Assembly (NCBI RefSeq): GCF_014805685.1
Contig: NC_060885.1
Coordinates: 14,538,632-14,602,631, forward strand
Direction of reading: 5' to 3'
Length of the DNA stretch: 64,000 nucleotides
DNA from: Silurus meridionalis
Lineage: Eukaryota; Chordata; Actinopteri; Siluriformes; Siluridae
Made by a program: the position numbers and the translations under genes. Position 1 is the stretch's first letter. Every line of letters starts with the position of its first letter. Shown one piece after another: positions 13,124-25,599 of this stretch. Below the pieces are notes generated by a model. The model saw only the letters and a program-made list of their open reading frames with translations. It ran no database searches and was not told where the DNA came from.

Positions 13124-16100
13124 AACAGATGACACAACAGCACATTGTATCTACATCCCCATTTCTAATATTACCAAGCTACATGTGATTTTTCAAAATA
13201 GCTTTTTAGAATATGTTCTATCTAGCTGTAAATATATCTGTACAAGTATACACAAATGGTGCATGAAGGATAATTGTGTTATGATTTAGAAATGGTTTCA
13301 TGTAATTTATTATGAGTACAGTAAGCTTCAGTATTGTAGAACCAGTTAAATTGTAAGTTCAGTTCAGTGTTAATTTACTTCCCAGTTACTGTTTGAAACA
13401 CACCATTCCCAATGGTGTAATAATTATATATTAAATTAAAAAAACCCTGGTCATTGATTGAATTGGAAAGTAAAAAATGAATTAAAAACTACATTTTCTA
13501 AAAGCTTACACTAGTAACATCTTTTGTGCATTTGTCATCACACCCTCATTGTTATTTTGCTCCAGGACTAGCAAAGTACGTAACAAAGGCCCAAAGGACA
13601 TCATGGCGATAGAGGATATGAATGGAGAAGTGCGGTTTTCAACTCACCTTCCTTACCCTAATAATCTCAGCAGGTAAAGTATAGCTAACCTAATGTTTGA
13701 CCTAAAGTGTGAAACATCTTTCATCTGGATGTCTGTAATCTTAAAAGTCAAAATGGGTAATGTTTATTGTTTTTTTTTTACTATTAGCACGCTGTTGGAG
13801 CCTTTGGAGTGTTTGCTACAGTTAATGCTAAAGTGGGATCCAGTTCAGAGGGGAGGAGTAATAAATCCTGATACTAAACAACCACAATGCTTTGCGCAAC
13901 TTGAGCAAATACTGAATATGAAGGTTGGTTCATCACAATCCTTGTGTGCTCTTTTGTGTAATTAGTGAGTGTTGCCAGCAGATGGCACTCTTTGGCTAAT
14001 ATATGTTTGTTTTTAGGTCGTGCACGTCTTGAATATGACTACAACCGCGGTTCATTCTTTCCGTCTGGGCACTGAGGAGACCCTTCACTCGCTGCAGCAG
14101 AGTATTGAGAATGTGACAAAAATTGATCAAGGGAATCAAGAGCTTCTGCAGGAAACAGGAGTCATGCTGGATCCCAGAAAGCCTGCGGCACAATGCGTTC
14201 TGGATGGAGTCGTAAGAGTGTTCTTGGTTTTCTTTTTTGTCTTTTTGATTTAGCTTGAGTCTCACCTGATTCATTGCTCTCTCACCTTTGGTATCAGAGA
14301 GGATGGGACAGCTACATAGTGTATCTGTTTGATAAGAGCCTAACCAAGTACAATGGACCATTTACTGCCAGGCCTCTTCCAGAGAGTGTGAACTTCATCG
14401 GTGGGTATACCAAGAAATTTGGATATTTGCGATTTTGTATTATTAAGATTTAATTATTACTTTTACTCTGTTTTTACTAAATCAGATCAAAATGCTTTAT
14501 GAAATAAAATAAAAATACAAGGTCAAAAATGTTAGTTTTCACATGTCTCTGCTTTTTTTTTCTGTATAATCATTTGTCAATATGACCATTGTTTTCTTTT
14601 TTTTTTTTTTTTCGTTTTCAGTACGTGAGACCAAGACCCAGCTTCCCTTGAATTCCCTCAAGAAGGTTTGGGGTGAGGCAGTGAGCTACATCTGTGGCCT
14701 CAGGGAGGACTATAGCCGCCTTTTCCAGGGCCAAAGAGCTGCCATGTATGACAAGTATAGGTTAACATGTTCCATATCAACATGCTAAGGTTTTATAATC
14801 TCAGGCTTGCTCATTTCTTTTCTTTTCCTGTTCCTATGTACATTTTTATAGGTTGAGCCTTCTTCGCTACAACACCAACCTCACTAGATACAAGACTCTG
14901 ATGTTTTCATGTTCACAGCAGTTAAAAGCCAAGCTTGATTTCTTTAAAAGTAGTATCCAGTATGATCTGGAGAAGTACAGTGATCAGATGCAGTATGGAA
15001 TATGTAAGTCCTTAATTTTTTAATTGAGAGGCTACAATAATTATTTTACCTAGATATTTTTATGATTTATATATTTGTTTTTGTTTGCATTTCTACTTTG
15101 GTGCAATAAAATAAAGCATGATTTGATTTTATTCTTTCTAGCTTCTGAAAAAATGCTAAAGGCATGGCAGGACAATGAAGAAAAAGCTGCTGCATTTGGA
15201 CAGGTATATTTACAACGTAGATTTGATTTCTAAAACTATTATAATGACAGATCATGACTAATGGTTGTGCTTTTTTTTTTTTTTTAAGGTTGCAGAGATT
15301 GCTCATCTAGATGAAGAGATTATGGCCTTGCACTCTGAGATTGTGGAGCTTCAGAGAAGTCCTTATGCTCGACGCCAAGGAGATGTCATGGAGCAGCTGT
15401 AAATATTTAATTATTATTATAATTTTTTTGTTACAAATTTGTCTTTTTTTCTTTCCCATAACATTTTCTTTCTTTCTTTCTAGTGAGGAGAAAGCCATTG
15501 AACTTTACAAACAGCTGAAAGCTAAATGTAAAAGTAAGTATTTTTATGACCACCTTGAATAAAATGTGTCTATTGAAAGACTACACAATATAAAATTGTG
15601 ATGTTAGACATTTGGTAAGGCTTTTGAGTGAAGTAAAATGCTTAGTAATCTGTTAGATAATTGTCATGTATTATAGGTGCTCATGAATATGTATGATGAT
15701 TTTACTTTCAAAACAAGAAATCAGGGAGGGAGCATTTTGAAACACTGATTTTTTTACTTTAGCCAGAAGTATTCCAGGTACCACACATCCAGCCGGAGAA
15801 AAACATTAACTGTATATACAGCTGTATAAACAGGTCCACCATCTTTTAACACAGGATAATTTATAAAGACAATAACTTTTGGGATCTAACTCAAAACTAT
15901 ACAAATGACCCATGTGTGATGCTAACCAGCTTTTACTTGATATCTGACTTTTGTTTATAAATGGCAGGATGCATTGAACAAATACTAAATTACTCAGAAA
16001 ATATTTTCCTATTTCTTATTAGTTTTACAATATATACAAAATATGAACACTACTGGTACCTTTTTTATTTTATGTGCACTTTAACATTTGTATTGTTGTT

Positions 16101-19090
16101 CTCTGCAGTGAATGACTCTCAGCATGGCTACAGTGACAGTTCTGAGATGGTCAAAGTAATTGTTCAGACAGTACAGAATCAAGACAAAGTATTGAAGGAT
16201 CTCTATGCACATCTTAGGTAAAGAATTAAAGACATTCTTTACATGGGAAAAAACATACAAGAAGTAAAAGCTTTACTAAAAAGCTGTAAGGGGCATTGCA
16301 ATGTTGCATTCATTTTTGTTATTTATCTTTTTAAATGTTTATCTGCATACCAACATCAGTGCTATTTAAAAGTGAAAGGAAAAGATTACATCAGAACGGC
16401 AACACATGCAACAGAGCAAATACAGAGCATGTTTTTTTTTGTCCTTGCTGGAGCCATGTCCAAACTGTACCTGTTTCAAATTGTAGTTCAAGTGTATGTA
16501 AGTGTGCATTACAATGATATATGCAGATAGAAAATATTTGCAATGGGATTACTTGTTTTGCACAATATGAAAAACATCTTCAGGGGAGCAGAATTGCACT
16601 AGGGTTAAAAAAAAAAATGAAAGATGTCACAAATTGTATCTTTTGTAGATTTATTTTGACATGTTGCCTGAAACCAATGCACATGTTTTCTATATGAATA
16701 ACATGTTCTGTAATCAGGGCACTAACCACTGAGCTCAGAATGGTCAAGCTCTGAGTGCATGGATAAGAATTGCAAACATTTAAAGAAAAGCCTGTGCTTT
16801 AGTCAGAAGGGAAATCATATACCAGTTACCAAACACCAGAGGAAAATCCTGAACATAATGCAAAAGTGCATTGTGCTTTGGCTATTACCTAATGAATGGC
16901 TATTCCTTCTGAAAAGATTTGTGCAGAAGAGCATTGTCATGACAAAACATGTTTAGACCATCATTTAAAAGAATTCGTAGTGCAACCGTTTGGAGAAGAC
17001 CCCAAAAACGTATGGGTGTAATGGTGAAGTGTCTAAAAACATATTGTATTTACAACTAAATGTATTCATATTCAATAAAATCTTTTGTATAATTTTATGA
17101 TTTTCTTAACAGTAAAATTCTGCAGAGCAAGCAGAAGATTATTGAATTGTTCCCGAAGATTGAAAAGACACTGGAGAACATTAAGGAGGCGGATGGCATC
17201 GTTATGCAGATGCAGATGAAGAGACAGAGGGAGTTCTGGCATTTACTAAAAATTGCATGTGTGAGTATTGCACTTAAACCAATTTCACATGTTCAGCTGC
17301 TTCATAATGGTGCGGAGTTTAGTAAACTGTAAATGTGTGTATTCCTGCAGGCACAGAACACCACTCGTAGCCACAGTGCAGATGTATCCCCTTGTGTCTC
17401 GGCCTGGTATCAGAATGCTCAGCAGTCCTGCTCTCCGTGCCTGCCCGTGTCTCTGCCTTCACCACCTGACACGTAACTCCTCACTGCACACGTTCAGTTC
17501 ACATAGAACCAGCTGTGAGTTTTACTCTGTAATTAACTTCATTAATTATGTTTTTCAGTGAAACGGTCAACTATCTACTGGAGGAGAATCAAAAGTACTT
17601 AAACCAGCTTACAAGCCTGCTGCAGGAGACATCTGAGGAGAAAGCAGAGAGTATAGTGGTGAGTTCAAACTCTACTATGTTTTGTCATCCAAAATGTATA
17701 TTTAAGTAGTTATTAGTGTTAGTACAAACAGTGAGCAAATGTGAATGCACAATAAAAAAACATTTAACAGTGGTATATGTAATGAAAATCTGGTGATGGT
17801 GCACCGAACAATAATGGATGCAACAATATATTCAACCATTAATACATCAGTAGCTATATGCAATATATTGTTTGACCTGCAGCTATACTTGGCAACCCTT
17901 ACATGTTTTCTTTTTACTGATGGAAATGTAGTAACTTGCTCAGTACAAGTCACATGATAAGTCTCATCATATTGTCTAAGATAGAGGTACCCAAATGAAG
18001 GCTAAATAATCAGGCTTGATACTTGGGTGAAAGTACATTAGCTTTAAACCAAACTGTATTATAATAAAATAAAAGTTATGGGTCCTGTCACGGTTATTAA
18101 ATCATTTGATATGATGATAATTATAAATAAATAAAACAAATTAATACATATATATTATTGATGGCTGCAGCTGATGACCAACATATGATTCTTTTTTTTC
18201 CCTCTTCATGCCATAAAATCTAAATCGTAAAAAGACGTGATACAGAAAATTGCTTAAATTAAATATTTGTATCACAACACAAGCCTCTCTATTCAGTGCA
18301 CTGGTTACCAGGTTTTTGTACCTGTGCCTACATGTAGCCTAAATTACAGCTGTTTGAAAGCTCAATAACAATACAGTTCCAAAAAGTTCTTCTTATTACA
18401 TTTTCTAAATGTTATTCTCATTCTCTCTATTATTCTCTCTCTCACTCCAAAAGCAGCATCATATTTAACCAATGAAATACTAGTCTAGATTAAGAACGAA
18501 TATTTAAGAACCTAAAATCCGGTAAAGGCCTTGTCTTGGCTGATTCTGCATGTTGAATCAGCGGCGGAGCTCGTCGGCGAGAACGAGAATCCGATTGGCT
18601 AATTAGCTTAGCGAATGAGCACACAGAAGAAAACACGGCATGCTCTTGTCTTTGCAACTTAGCAGACATAATTTGAAAAAAACCTACACAAATCCGTTAG
18701 TAATGCACGCGGCTGGCAGAAACGCTGCTTGCTTTAAAAACTTACAGTTGTAGCTCTTCCGTTTTCCTTGTTTGGAAAACAGAACTACTGCCCCCCCGCT
18801 ATTATGAGAGAGTTATGTTGTTTCATGCAAGGTGCAGAACGAATAATAAAACCATAATAAAATCTTTGGCAATTGTTGTGCTATGAAACCTGTGAATATT
18901 GTCAACTGCTTCAACAATGATCATAGTCATTAATAATTATTAATTAGATTGTTTAATTATTGCTGGCGTAGCTCTGAAAAACGTTATCAGTAATTTGTCT
19001 CTGTGTTTGTGTTTCTGATTCTGTTCAATACAGGAGCAAGACTGGAGCTGGACTAAGTATGAAACCCTGTTTGCAAAATTACGTTTATAA
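9473..19090 (+). CDS. chuk: Inhibitor of nuclear factor kappa-B kinase subunit alpha (IKK-alpha)
   Basis: Serine/threonine kinase of the IKK complex, which phosphorylates IkB and p100 in NF-kB signalling. Coding exons: 9473-9577, 10029-10123, 10215-10332, 10450-10519, 10612-10700, 10784-10873, 12257-12381, 13566-13673, 13788-13923, 14017-14211, 14298-14400, 14622-14745, 14852-15003, 15142-15203, 15289-15398, 15484-15533, 16109-16217, 17113-17260, 17351-17472, 17559-17658, 19034-19090. All phases join, giving 2268 nt and 755 residues (human about 745). Visible motifs are the glycine loop LGTGGFGHV, the ATP lysine in [13 protein letters not shown], a DLG in place of DFG, and the activation loop [12 protein letters not shown] with both regulatory serines. 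A ubiquitin-like segment (VVHVLNM onward) and the long helical scaffold ([23 protein letters not shown]) follow. The C-terminal NEMO-binding motif reads QDWSWT rather than LDWSWL, with 12 extra residues. [11 protein letters not shown] and the [10 protein letters not shown] region favour IKK-alpha over IKK-beta. A polyA signal lies at 19449-19454. Confidence 0.95.
11322..11700 (-). mobile_element. Solo 3' fragment of the L2-type LINE in chuk intron
   Basis: It matches the reversed 3' region of the element at 3144-3610 (shared 'cttttaacaatgaacattgt', 'gcagactgttgacattaact', 'gaacactatccagaggcagg') with an internal deletion. It lies in the intron between the exons ending at 10873 and starting at 12257. 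Confidence 0.75.
13051..13122. repeat. (GT)n microsatellite in chuk intron
   Basis: About 36 uninterrupted GT units. The open frame across it is an artefact. Confidence 0.95.
17980..18860. other. Possible degraded hAT-like or other DNA transposon in last chuk intron
   Basis: This 1.4-kb final intron holds a GC-richer block (18540-18730) with text seen in fish repeats ('gattggctaattagctta', 'gcagaaacgctgcttgcttt'). A hAT-like terminal phrase ('tgagaaccactgctttaaa') lies past the gene at 19415. No intact end pair was found, so the assignment is tentative. Confidence 0.3.
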
Positions 19091-20330
19091 GTTTAATTCA
19101 TACTATGATATTCTTCACCTGCATGGATTTCTGTTGCCACGTATGGGTTTTCATGATAGTAATCTATCAAATTCATGGTTTATAGTGCAGTAGCAACATA
19201 ATGACATGCACATATAATGATGGCTTTTTTTTTACTGGAAAAATGCCACCATACACAAGCAAATTTTATCCATACACTTTTAAAACATTGTTCTTTATCC
19301 AGGCCTCAGGCCATGTCAGAGCACCCAGATTGTTATTCTGTTCCTCACACGAGCAAAATAAAAAAAGAACATGTGTGGACTGTACTGGTGACCATGAGAA
19401 CTGGTCTGAGAACCACTGCTTTAAATACACAAGTGTTTATTTATTATAAATAAATAAATCTCCTCTGTATGGGCTGATTGTATGTGGAATTGGTGTCTTT
19501 TTATTGTTCAGCATCTGCACTTTAGAGGCTCACTGTGAATGTTGGATCGTCAGGAGTGATAATCTTGAAAGTCAAAATTATTGAATAAAAGAAGACAGAA
19601 TTGTACCAACAAAGCTGACTGAATCTAGCCCCAGGAAGCTGTTTATAATAAAAATTCTCTTTCTATCTATGAATTAAAATTTTGTCCATTACTACATGCC
19701 CACGAGTGGCAAGTTGTTGTGTGGGTGTGGAGTAGAAACCTGAAGGTGCTGAAGTTTTTTTTTTTTCCCTCTACTTTTTGGGTAAATGAAAGAAGTGTCA
19801 TAGTGTCATCAGTGCAATGCCTGTAGAAAGGCCTGTTTAGTGTCAGTTTGGGGATTTAAGAGTATCACTATATTAATCTTGGTTCTCTGTTGTTTTTGAA
19901 ACTAAGCTCTTTTTGATAATCAGCTCTACACAGACGGTTGATGGATTTTCAATTCATTATGTATTTCATCAGACAATGTTTGACACCTACTGATAAGTTG
20001 TAAAATTTTAACTGAAATGTTTTTTGGTTTATTGTACATTACAAATAAAAGTAATAAAATTGTTTTAATGTCATTTATTGGTGGCTGTGTTTCAAAGAAT
20101 GTTGTTCTCAGACCCTGTGAAAGTCAAAGTCAATGCTAAGCATTCAAGTCTGGAAAAAGTTGTATGAAATTGGATCATTTGTTTAATGACAATGAAGTGA
20201 TAAACTATTTGTGTCAGACATTCTTAAAAAGTAAAATCTAGGAATTGTGAACTTGTCATGTCTGTTCACCTATCATCTCACTCAACATAAAACATCTGTA
20301 TATAGTCAGGAGATCTGCTATTACTCTGTA
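19091..20330. other. chuk 3' UTR and downstream intergenic DNA
   Basis: AT-rich sequence with several AATAAA-type signals (19449-19454, and near 19584 and 20044). No coding exon is recognisable. Confidence 0.5.
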
Positions 20331-20815
20331 TTAACAAACATTTGTAGACACCTGACCATCACACCCAGGTGTGGTTCTCCAAACTGTTGCTACCAAGTTT
20401 ACAAGCATACAACTGTATATGATGTCTTTCTATGTCAGGTCTGGCACTAAAGTCCCAGACCTGTACATGCATCACAATTACTCCTTCTACCACAAAATGA
20501 GATCCATTAAACCAGGTATGAAGGTCAACAAATGTAGTGTCCTGCACGAAGCCCTGATCTTAACTCAACTGAACACCTCTTGGATTAACTGGAACGCTGA
20601 CTCTGCTCAAGACCTTTTCACCTGACAACAATGCCTGACTTCACAACAATTAGTGCTGAATAAATGAATCCCTACAGCTGCACTTTAAAGCTCTGAAAAA
20701 GAGTTAAGATTATTAGAAGTTCAAAAGAGTCCATTTAGAGTGGGATGCTCAGAAAACCCATGTAAGTGTTCCAGCTACAGTTTCGTGTCCATAAACTTTA
20801 GTCATATGAGTGTAT
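20330..20815. mobile_element. Degenerate fish interspersed repeat, related to 815-1300
   Basis: It contains 'gacacctgaccatcacaccc', 'tgtcctgcacgaagccctga', 'ttggattaactggaacgctg' and 'ctgacttcacaacaattagt', and ends near 'cataaactttagtcatatgag'. These are diverged pieces of a well-known repetitive fish DNA element. It is not coding. Confidence 0.6.
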
Positions 20816-21128
20816 AAGAAAATACAAGAGAAATAAAATCCAACTACTAAATCAATGGATTTCTTTGGGCTAAAAACTCATGTATATCGTTCAACAAATC
20901 AGCCAGTGTGGAGCATGAGGAGTTAATTTAGGGAAAAGGGCCTCTGATTGGCTCTGTGACAGGAGGCGGGGAAATACAGGGTCAGTCTGAAATCGAGCCC
21001 TGAGTTATGTTCTCTACACTGTCACTTCCAGTGACATGATTTATAGCATCGAAATCAAGAGAATTAATTCACGGTTCATGTTGTTATTTTTTATCTAAAT
21101 GTCTTTAAACATCCTCAATATTCAATTA

Positions 21129-21331
21129 CAGGTAGTCGTCGACTTACGACCACAATTGGGACAGACAAATCGGTCGTAACACGATTTGGTCATAAGTAGA
21201 GTAGGCTATATGTACAGTACTGTAAAATTATGCCGGAAGCTGGTAAAAAATAACGTTCGCCGCAGCTAGCGATTGTGGTCGTAAAGTCGAATGGTCGTAA
21301 GTTGCATAGGTTGTAAGTCGACGACTACCTG
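21129..21331. mobile_element. Short inverted-repeat element (MITE), about 203 bp
   Basis: The terminal inverted repeats CAGGTAGTCGTCGACTTACG (left) and its reverse complement (right) match at 22 of 23 positions. The interior repeats the 'tcgtaa' word. There is no coding capacity. Target-site duplication is not obvious, because the flanking bases do not match cleanly. Confidence 0.85.
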
Positions 21332-21497
21332 CATTTATTTTGAGTTTTATCTCAGATGCTCTAGCACTCAATTAACGGACTCATTATGGGATTGAGGTAT
21401 TGTCCTGTGGTTACACTGTGGCCAGAAGTTTGATTAAATTAAGTTTCAAATGAAGCTTTTCGGCTGTTTACTAAGAGCACAGTAATGACTAACAGGT

Positions 21498-21532
<35 letters not shown>

Positions 21533-21533
21533 A
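21498..21533. repeat. (GAAA)n microsatellite
   Basis: About nine AAAG/GAAA units. Confidence 0.9.
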
Positions 21534-22029
21534 ATACGGACTCATACATTATGCCTTTTCTGAACGTTCAGCTAAAAGAGCCGACTCATGGAGTCAACTC
21601 TTTCACCATTTCTGGAGGTAATTTCATATCCGGGTACTATTTGCATAATATTTAAAGAGCACTATGACTCCGGAGTCGGACAGACCCTTCTCAAGTTTCC
21701 TAAGACAACAGATTGTATACAGAGAGGAACATTAACAGATTGTATACAGCCTTCAAACCAGATCTCATATTTCCTCCTCCTGCTATCACACAGCCTACAG
21801 GTGAATATATTGATTCCTTGTCATTGGGAACTCTTTATTTTACAATACACACAACACATAGTTCATTTTAATGCGCATAAATTACGTCATGAGCCGTGCA
21901 CATTTTTTTTCCGGAAATCGGAAAACACAAACTGATCTGTTGTTGCAAACTTGAACTTTTACTTAGCGCTTTGTATTTTATTAATACAACCATAATCACA
22001 CTTTTTACTTCCATATCCAGATCCTGATT

Positions 22030-25000
22030 ATGGCTTCAACTCAGAAATGCCGTGGAAAAGGTAAGAAACACACGCATTCATTATCCGCAGATAAACTCGT
22101 ATACGGCTTGCAGAATCTTCTTTTATTATTATCACAAAACTTGTATTTCTTTATTTCTTGCTCCGAATAGTTTTTTTTCAAGATGCTGATTCATTTACAT
22201 AATAATGACTGTTTATACTCAAAATGCAAAAGTTAGTTTTGTTCAGGAGTCCATTGTTTGTACTGAGCAGTTAAACTGGTTTTCTTCTGCATTTCTCACT
22301 ACAGCAAATATATGATTTTAGATACACATTTTTTTTACTATTACAAAGGTTCTGTTTCTATCTGCTATAACCAGGCAGAAAAACATTGAGCTATTGTGCA
22401 CTGATAAAACTATACGCAATTTCTGTAGCAAATCTGTACACTTTTTAAATGTTTACAATGTGAAAAAAATGTTTTCCTTCTTATCCATAATGACTCAGCA
22501 AAATAGATATGGGTGGAGTAAAGGGTTAAAACATGCACTGTCAAATCACAACTGTTTACTTTCCACTTGACTATAATGAAAATATGAAGCATGATATATA
22601 AGTATGTGGGTGTGACCCAAAAGTACAGATTAAATAATCTTAAGGCACACAAAGCTTTTGTGTACCTAATTTCTGAAGCAAAATCTTAATTATGAATATA
22701 GCTTATATACCGAAATAGCTACAAGGTACTGTACTGTAATTTAGCCATTGTTTTATGTCTAATCAAATGCCATGAAACCATATTAATGCTTTGTTTAATT
22801 CCAAGTTTGTTCATTTATTAATTTTGTTTGCTGCACTGAGGAGAGAAGGTGTCCCTTATGGACTTTAACTACACCTAATGTTTCCATCTTTACACTTTTA
22901 CCCTGAACTTTCTCATTAGGGGTCTAGCTTTGTACCTACTGTCTCAGGATTGATGCACTTATTCTTAGTCATCTAGATTTGTCCTGTTTAGGGATCTCGG
23001 GCAGTCGAATTTGCAGTGTATGTAATCCCTACATCTGGAGCGTGAATATACGTATGCACTCAGGCACCAGTGCACTGTAGGGCACCATGCACACACTCAT
23101 TTACACCTACAGGCAATTAAGAATCACCAATCCATCTCCTGCCATGAACTAAACGGAATCCTAAGATCATCCTGGTGGGTCTGGAGCTGTGAGATCGCTG
23201 TTCAGCATGCTGCACCACTCTGCCACTGCTGTTAAGATGCTTTGTGATAATGTCAATTGCTCCAATATAAAACAAACAAAACTCACTTCCCTTACACACT
23301 GGGTTTGTCAAGAATAAATCTGTGTAAACCTTCTTTTTAACAGTCTAAAGGATGATATTCAAAGCACTATGAACAATGGTTTACACATTATTAATCCTCA
23401 AGACGGTTCTGATTTTGTCTGCTATGCCATGCATAACAACATTGAGGTATTGTTCACTGATAATAATTATAGGGAATTTTTGTTGCAAATCTTTAAACAT
23501 AATTTTTTCCCCCATAATGACTCAGCAAAATAGACATGGTGGAGTAAGGGGTTAAAACATGCACTAACAAGTCACTGGACCTTAATGAAAATATTAATCA
23601 TGTTATATAAGACTGCAGGTGTGTCCCAAAGGAACAGATAACAGAGTCTTAGGGTTGGGCCAAGAATCTCCAGAACAGCTTCAACACCTTAGCATAGACA
23701 CTAATGCTCATGAAACAGTGCTGGAAAGATGGACATCTTTTATCAGTTTGGGGTTTGGTGATGGTGGGCATCTAAATTGATAAGTCATACAGGAAGGGGC
23801 ATACAGTCTATTGACTAAGAAGGTCAGAACTTATAACCAGTTACACAAATAATAATCATAATCCTCAAACCATTTATTCAACCCTGGTACCTGGTGAAGG
23901 AGATGTGTGTGGTCTTCCTGGAAATGAATACCAATCAAGATAGAAACCTTTCTCTATAGGAAAAAAAAAGGTTATCAGTCTGAATAACTTTGCATTGATT
24001 TGCAGTGAATCTTACTTTAATAGGACAAGAAAACACAGTATTAAATATACCTACAGAATATAATAGAAATACCCATTTTTCTGTACACCATTACATTGAT
24101 CTAAGCTTAGGTTGTTTATTTGGCATCTGATATATTTTGCAGGAAGCTGCGCTCCTGGGGCTGTACCCAATGGCAAGATACGCATCTATAGTATGAGATT
24201 CTGCCCATATGCCCAGAGAACCAGACTGGTACTAAGTGCCAAGGGTATAGAGTAAGTCCACATGTTACCATAAGTACAAATTTCTTGAGTGTGCATAGCA
24301 CTTCAGAATTTATTTGCTACTAAAGAGTAAAATAGAATTTATCTTATGAATATAAGAAGTTATAATTACTCCCACCATCTCACTGTAGGCCTGAAACTAT
24401 CAACATCGATCTGAAAAACAAACCCGAATGGTACCTGGAAAAGAACCCTCTTGGCCAAGTGCCTGTCCTGGAGACCCTAATGGTCAGATAATCTGTGAAT
24501 CGGCAATCACATGTGAATACTTGGATGAGGTATACCCTGAGAAGAAACTTTATCCCACTGACCCATTTGCAAAAGCCCAGCAGAAGATGTTGCTGGAGGA
24601 TTACTCAAAGGTATGTCCTTTATTCCCACAATAAGCCGCAAGTACCGGTATTTACAAAACATAGGAGAATATTTTAAACCATGTCAGGAGCCTGTTTTCT
24701 CACAGTTCTTTGAATTTCAGTTTGAAGCTTTAAGGAGTTTTAAAAGCACAAGCACTTAAGGAGTCTCCAGTAATACAACAATCACGAAAAATTCTTTTTT
24801 TTTTTACTTTCAGGTTATTCCTCTGTTCTACAAAATTCCCATGACTAGAATGAAGGGTGAGGATGTGTCAGCACTAGAAGTAGAGTTGAAGGAAAAGCTC
24901 TGCAAACTGAACAAGGTAGAGTGCAATATTTAAATGATAATTATATCATTTATCTTATTTGAAATGAATTATATTTTTACCCCAAAGTAGTAAATGACCA

Positions 25001-25592
25001 TCCACACTGACTAACTTTAGTGTTGTATGTAAAACTGTATTTATTTTATTTTCATTACATTCTTTGGCAGGTTTTGGTTAACAGGAAAACCAAATACTTT
25101 GGAGGCAATTCAGTCACTATGATTGACTACCTGATCTGGCCATGGTTCGAGAGGGTGGAGGCCTGGCAGCTTAAACAGTATGATTTCTTATTTATACAAG
25201 AATACAATAAAAGCAAGCAAATAAACAAAAAATAAAATAAATAGAATAAAACATTGCACATCTGGACCAAAGCAGATCCATTATGTTTACAGCAGCTGGG
25301 TGGTGCAAAGTTAAATTCTATTTTTTTTTTTTTCTATTTTTTTTCATACAGTTCATCCTAACTTTCTAAACTGCATTTCGAGAATGAATATATGTATAGT
25401 TTCAGATGGATTTACATATGAACACTTTGATTCTTCCACAGATGTCTGGATGGCCTTGCAGAGCTGAAAAACTGGATTTTGCTCATGAAGGAGGATCCAG
25501 CAGTAAAGGCACTCATGTTTAGCACAGATGACCACAAGGTCTTTTTTACCTCATTCATCGAGGGAAAACCCAATTATGACCATGGTTTATAA
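22030..25592 (+). CDS. gsto1: Omega-class glutathione S-transferase, frameshifted as written
   Basis: Cytosolic glutathione-dependent thiol transferase and dehydroascorbate reductase family. Exons: 22030-22060, 24143-24251, 24389-24610, 24814-24915, 25071-25177, 25442-25592. The N-terminal thioredoxin-fold domain carries the omega-class catalytic cysteine in [12 protein letters not shown] (Cys31), then [20 protein letters not shown] and the glutathione-contact text [18 protein letters not shown]. The C-terminal helical domain includes [17 protein letters not shown] and ends KPNYDHGL, as in fish GSTO1. The exons total 722 nt, one short of a 240-residue frame. The missing base lies at about 24474-24482, between VPVLET and NGQIICES, and without it translation stops at 24489-24491 after about 80 residues. 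Both flanks of the break remain well conserved, so this is either a sequencing indel or a very recent lesion. GSTO1 versus GSTO2 cannot be settled here. Confidence 0.88.
22340..22690. promoter_or_regulatory. Promoter-like block A in gsto intron 1, with MARE/ARE and TATA
   Basis: TGACTCAGCA at 22491-22500 is a perfect half of the Maf/NF-E2 recognition element and fits the antioxidant response element core TGACnnnGC. A TATA-like TATATAAG follows at 22595-22602. The block is repeated at 23395-23660 with about the same order of elements. No exon was recognised directly behind it. Confidence 0.5.
22690..23370. repeat. Duplicated flank C1, related to 25600-26060
   Basis: It shares with the DNA 3' of gsto the ordered phrases 'gaaatagctacaag', 'atttgcagtgtatgtaatcc', 'gagcgtgaatata', 'catttacacctacaggca' and 'ggatgatattcaaagcacta'. 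Part of the match is a common fish SINE-like repeat (the 'caccaatccatctcctgcc' region). The outer phrases extend beyond that repeat, which supports segmental duplication. Confidence 0.6.
23395..23660. promoter_or_regulatory. Promoter-like block B in gsto intron 1, copy of block A
   Basis: TGACTCAGCA at 23518-23527 and TATATAAG at 23604-23611 sit in the same arrangement as in block A. The shared text includes CATAATGACTCAGCAAAATA and 'ggttaaaacatgcact'. It may drive an alternative first exon of gsto, or may be the leftover promoter of a deleted tandem gsto copy. Confidence 0.5.
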
Positions 25593-25599
25593 AAAAAAA

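Noticed and set aside
14746..14760. Alternative donor giving five extra residues (YDKYR) in chuk
   Set aside because: The donor at 14746 joins in phase to give AAMLSLLRYN, matching the family exactly. The later donor is weaker and adds residues not seen in the family.
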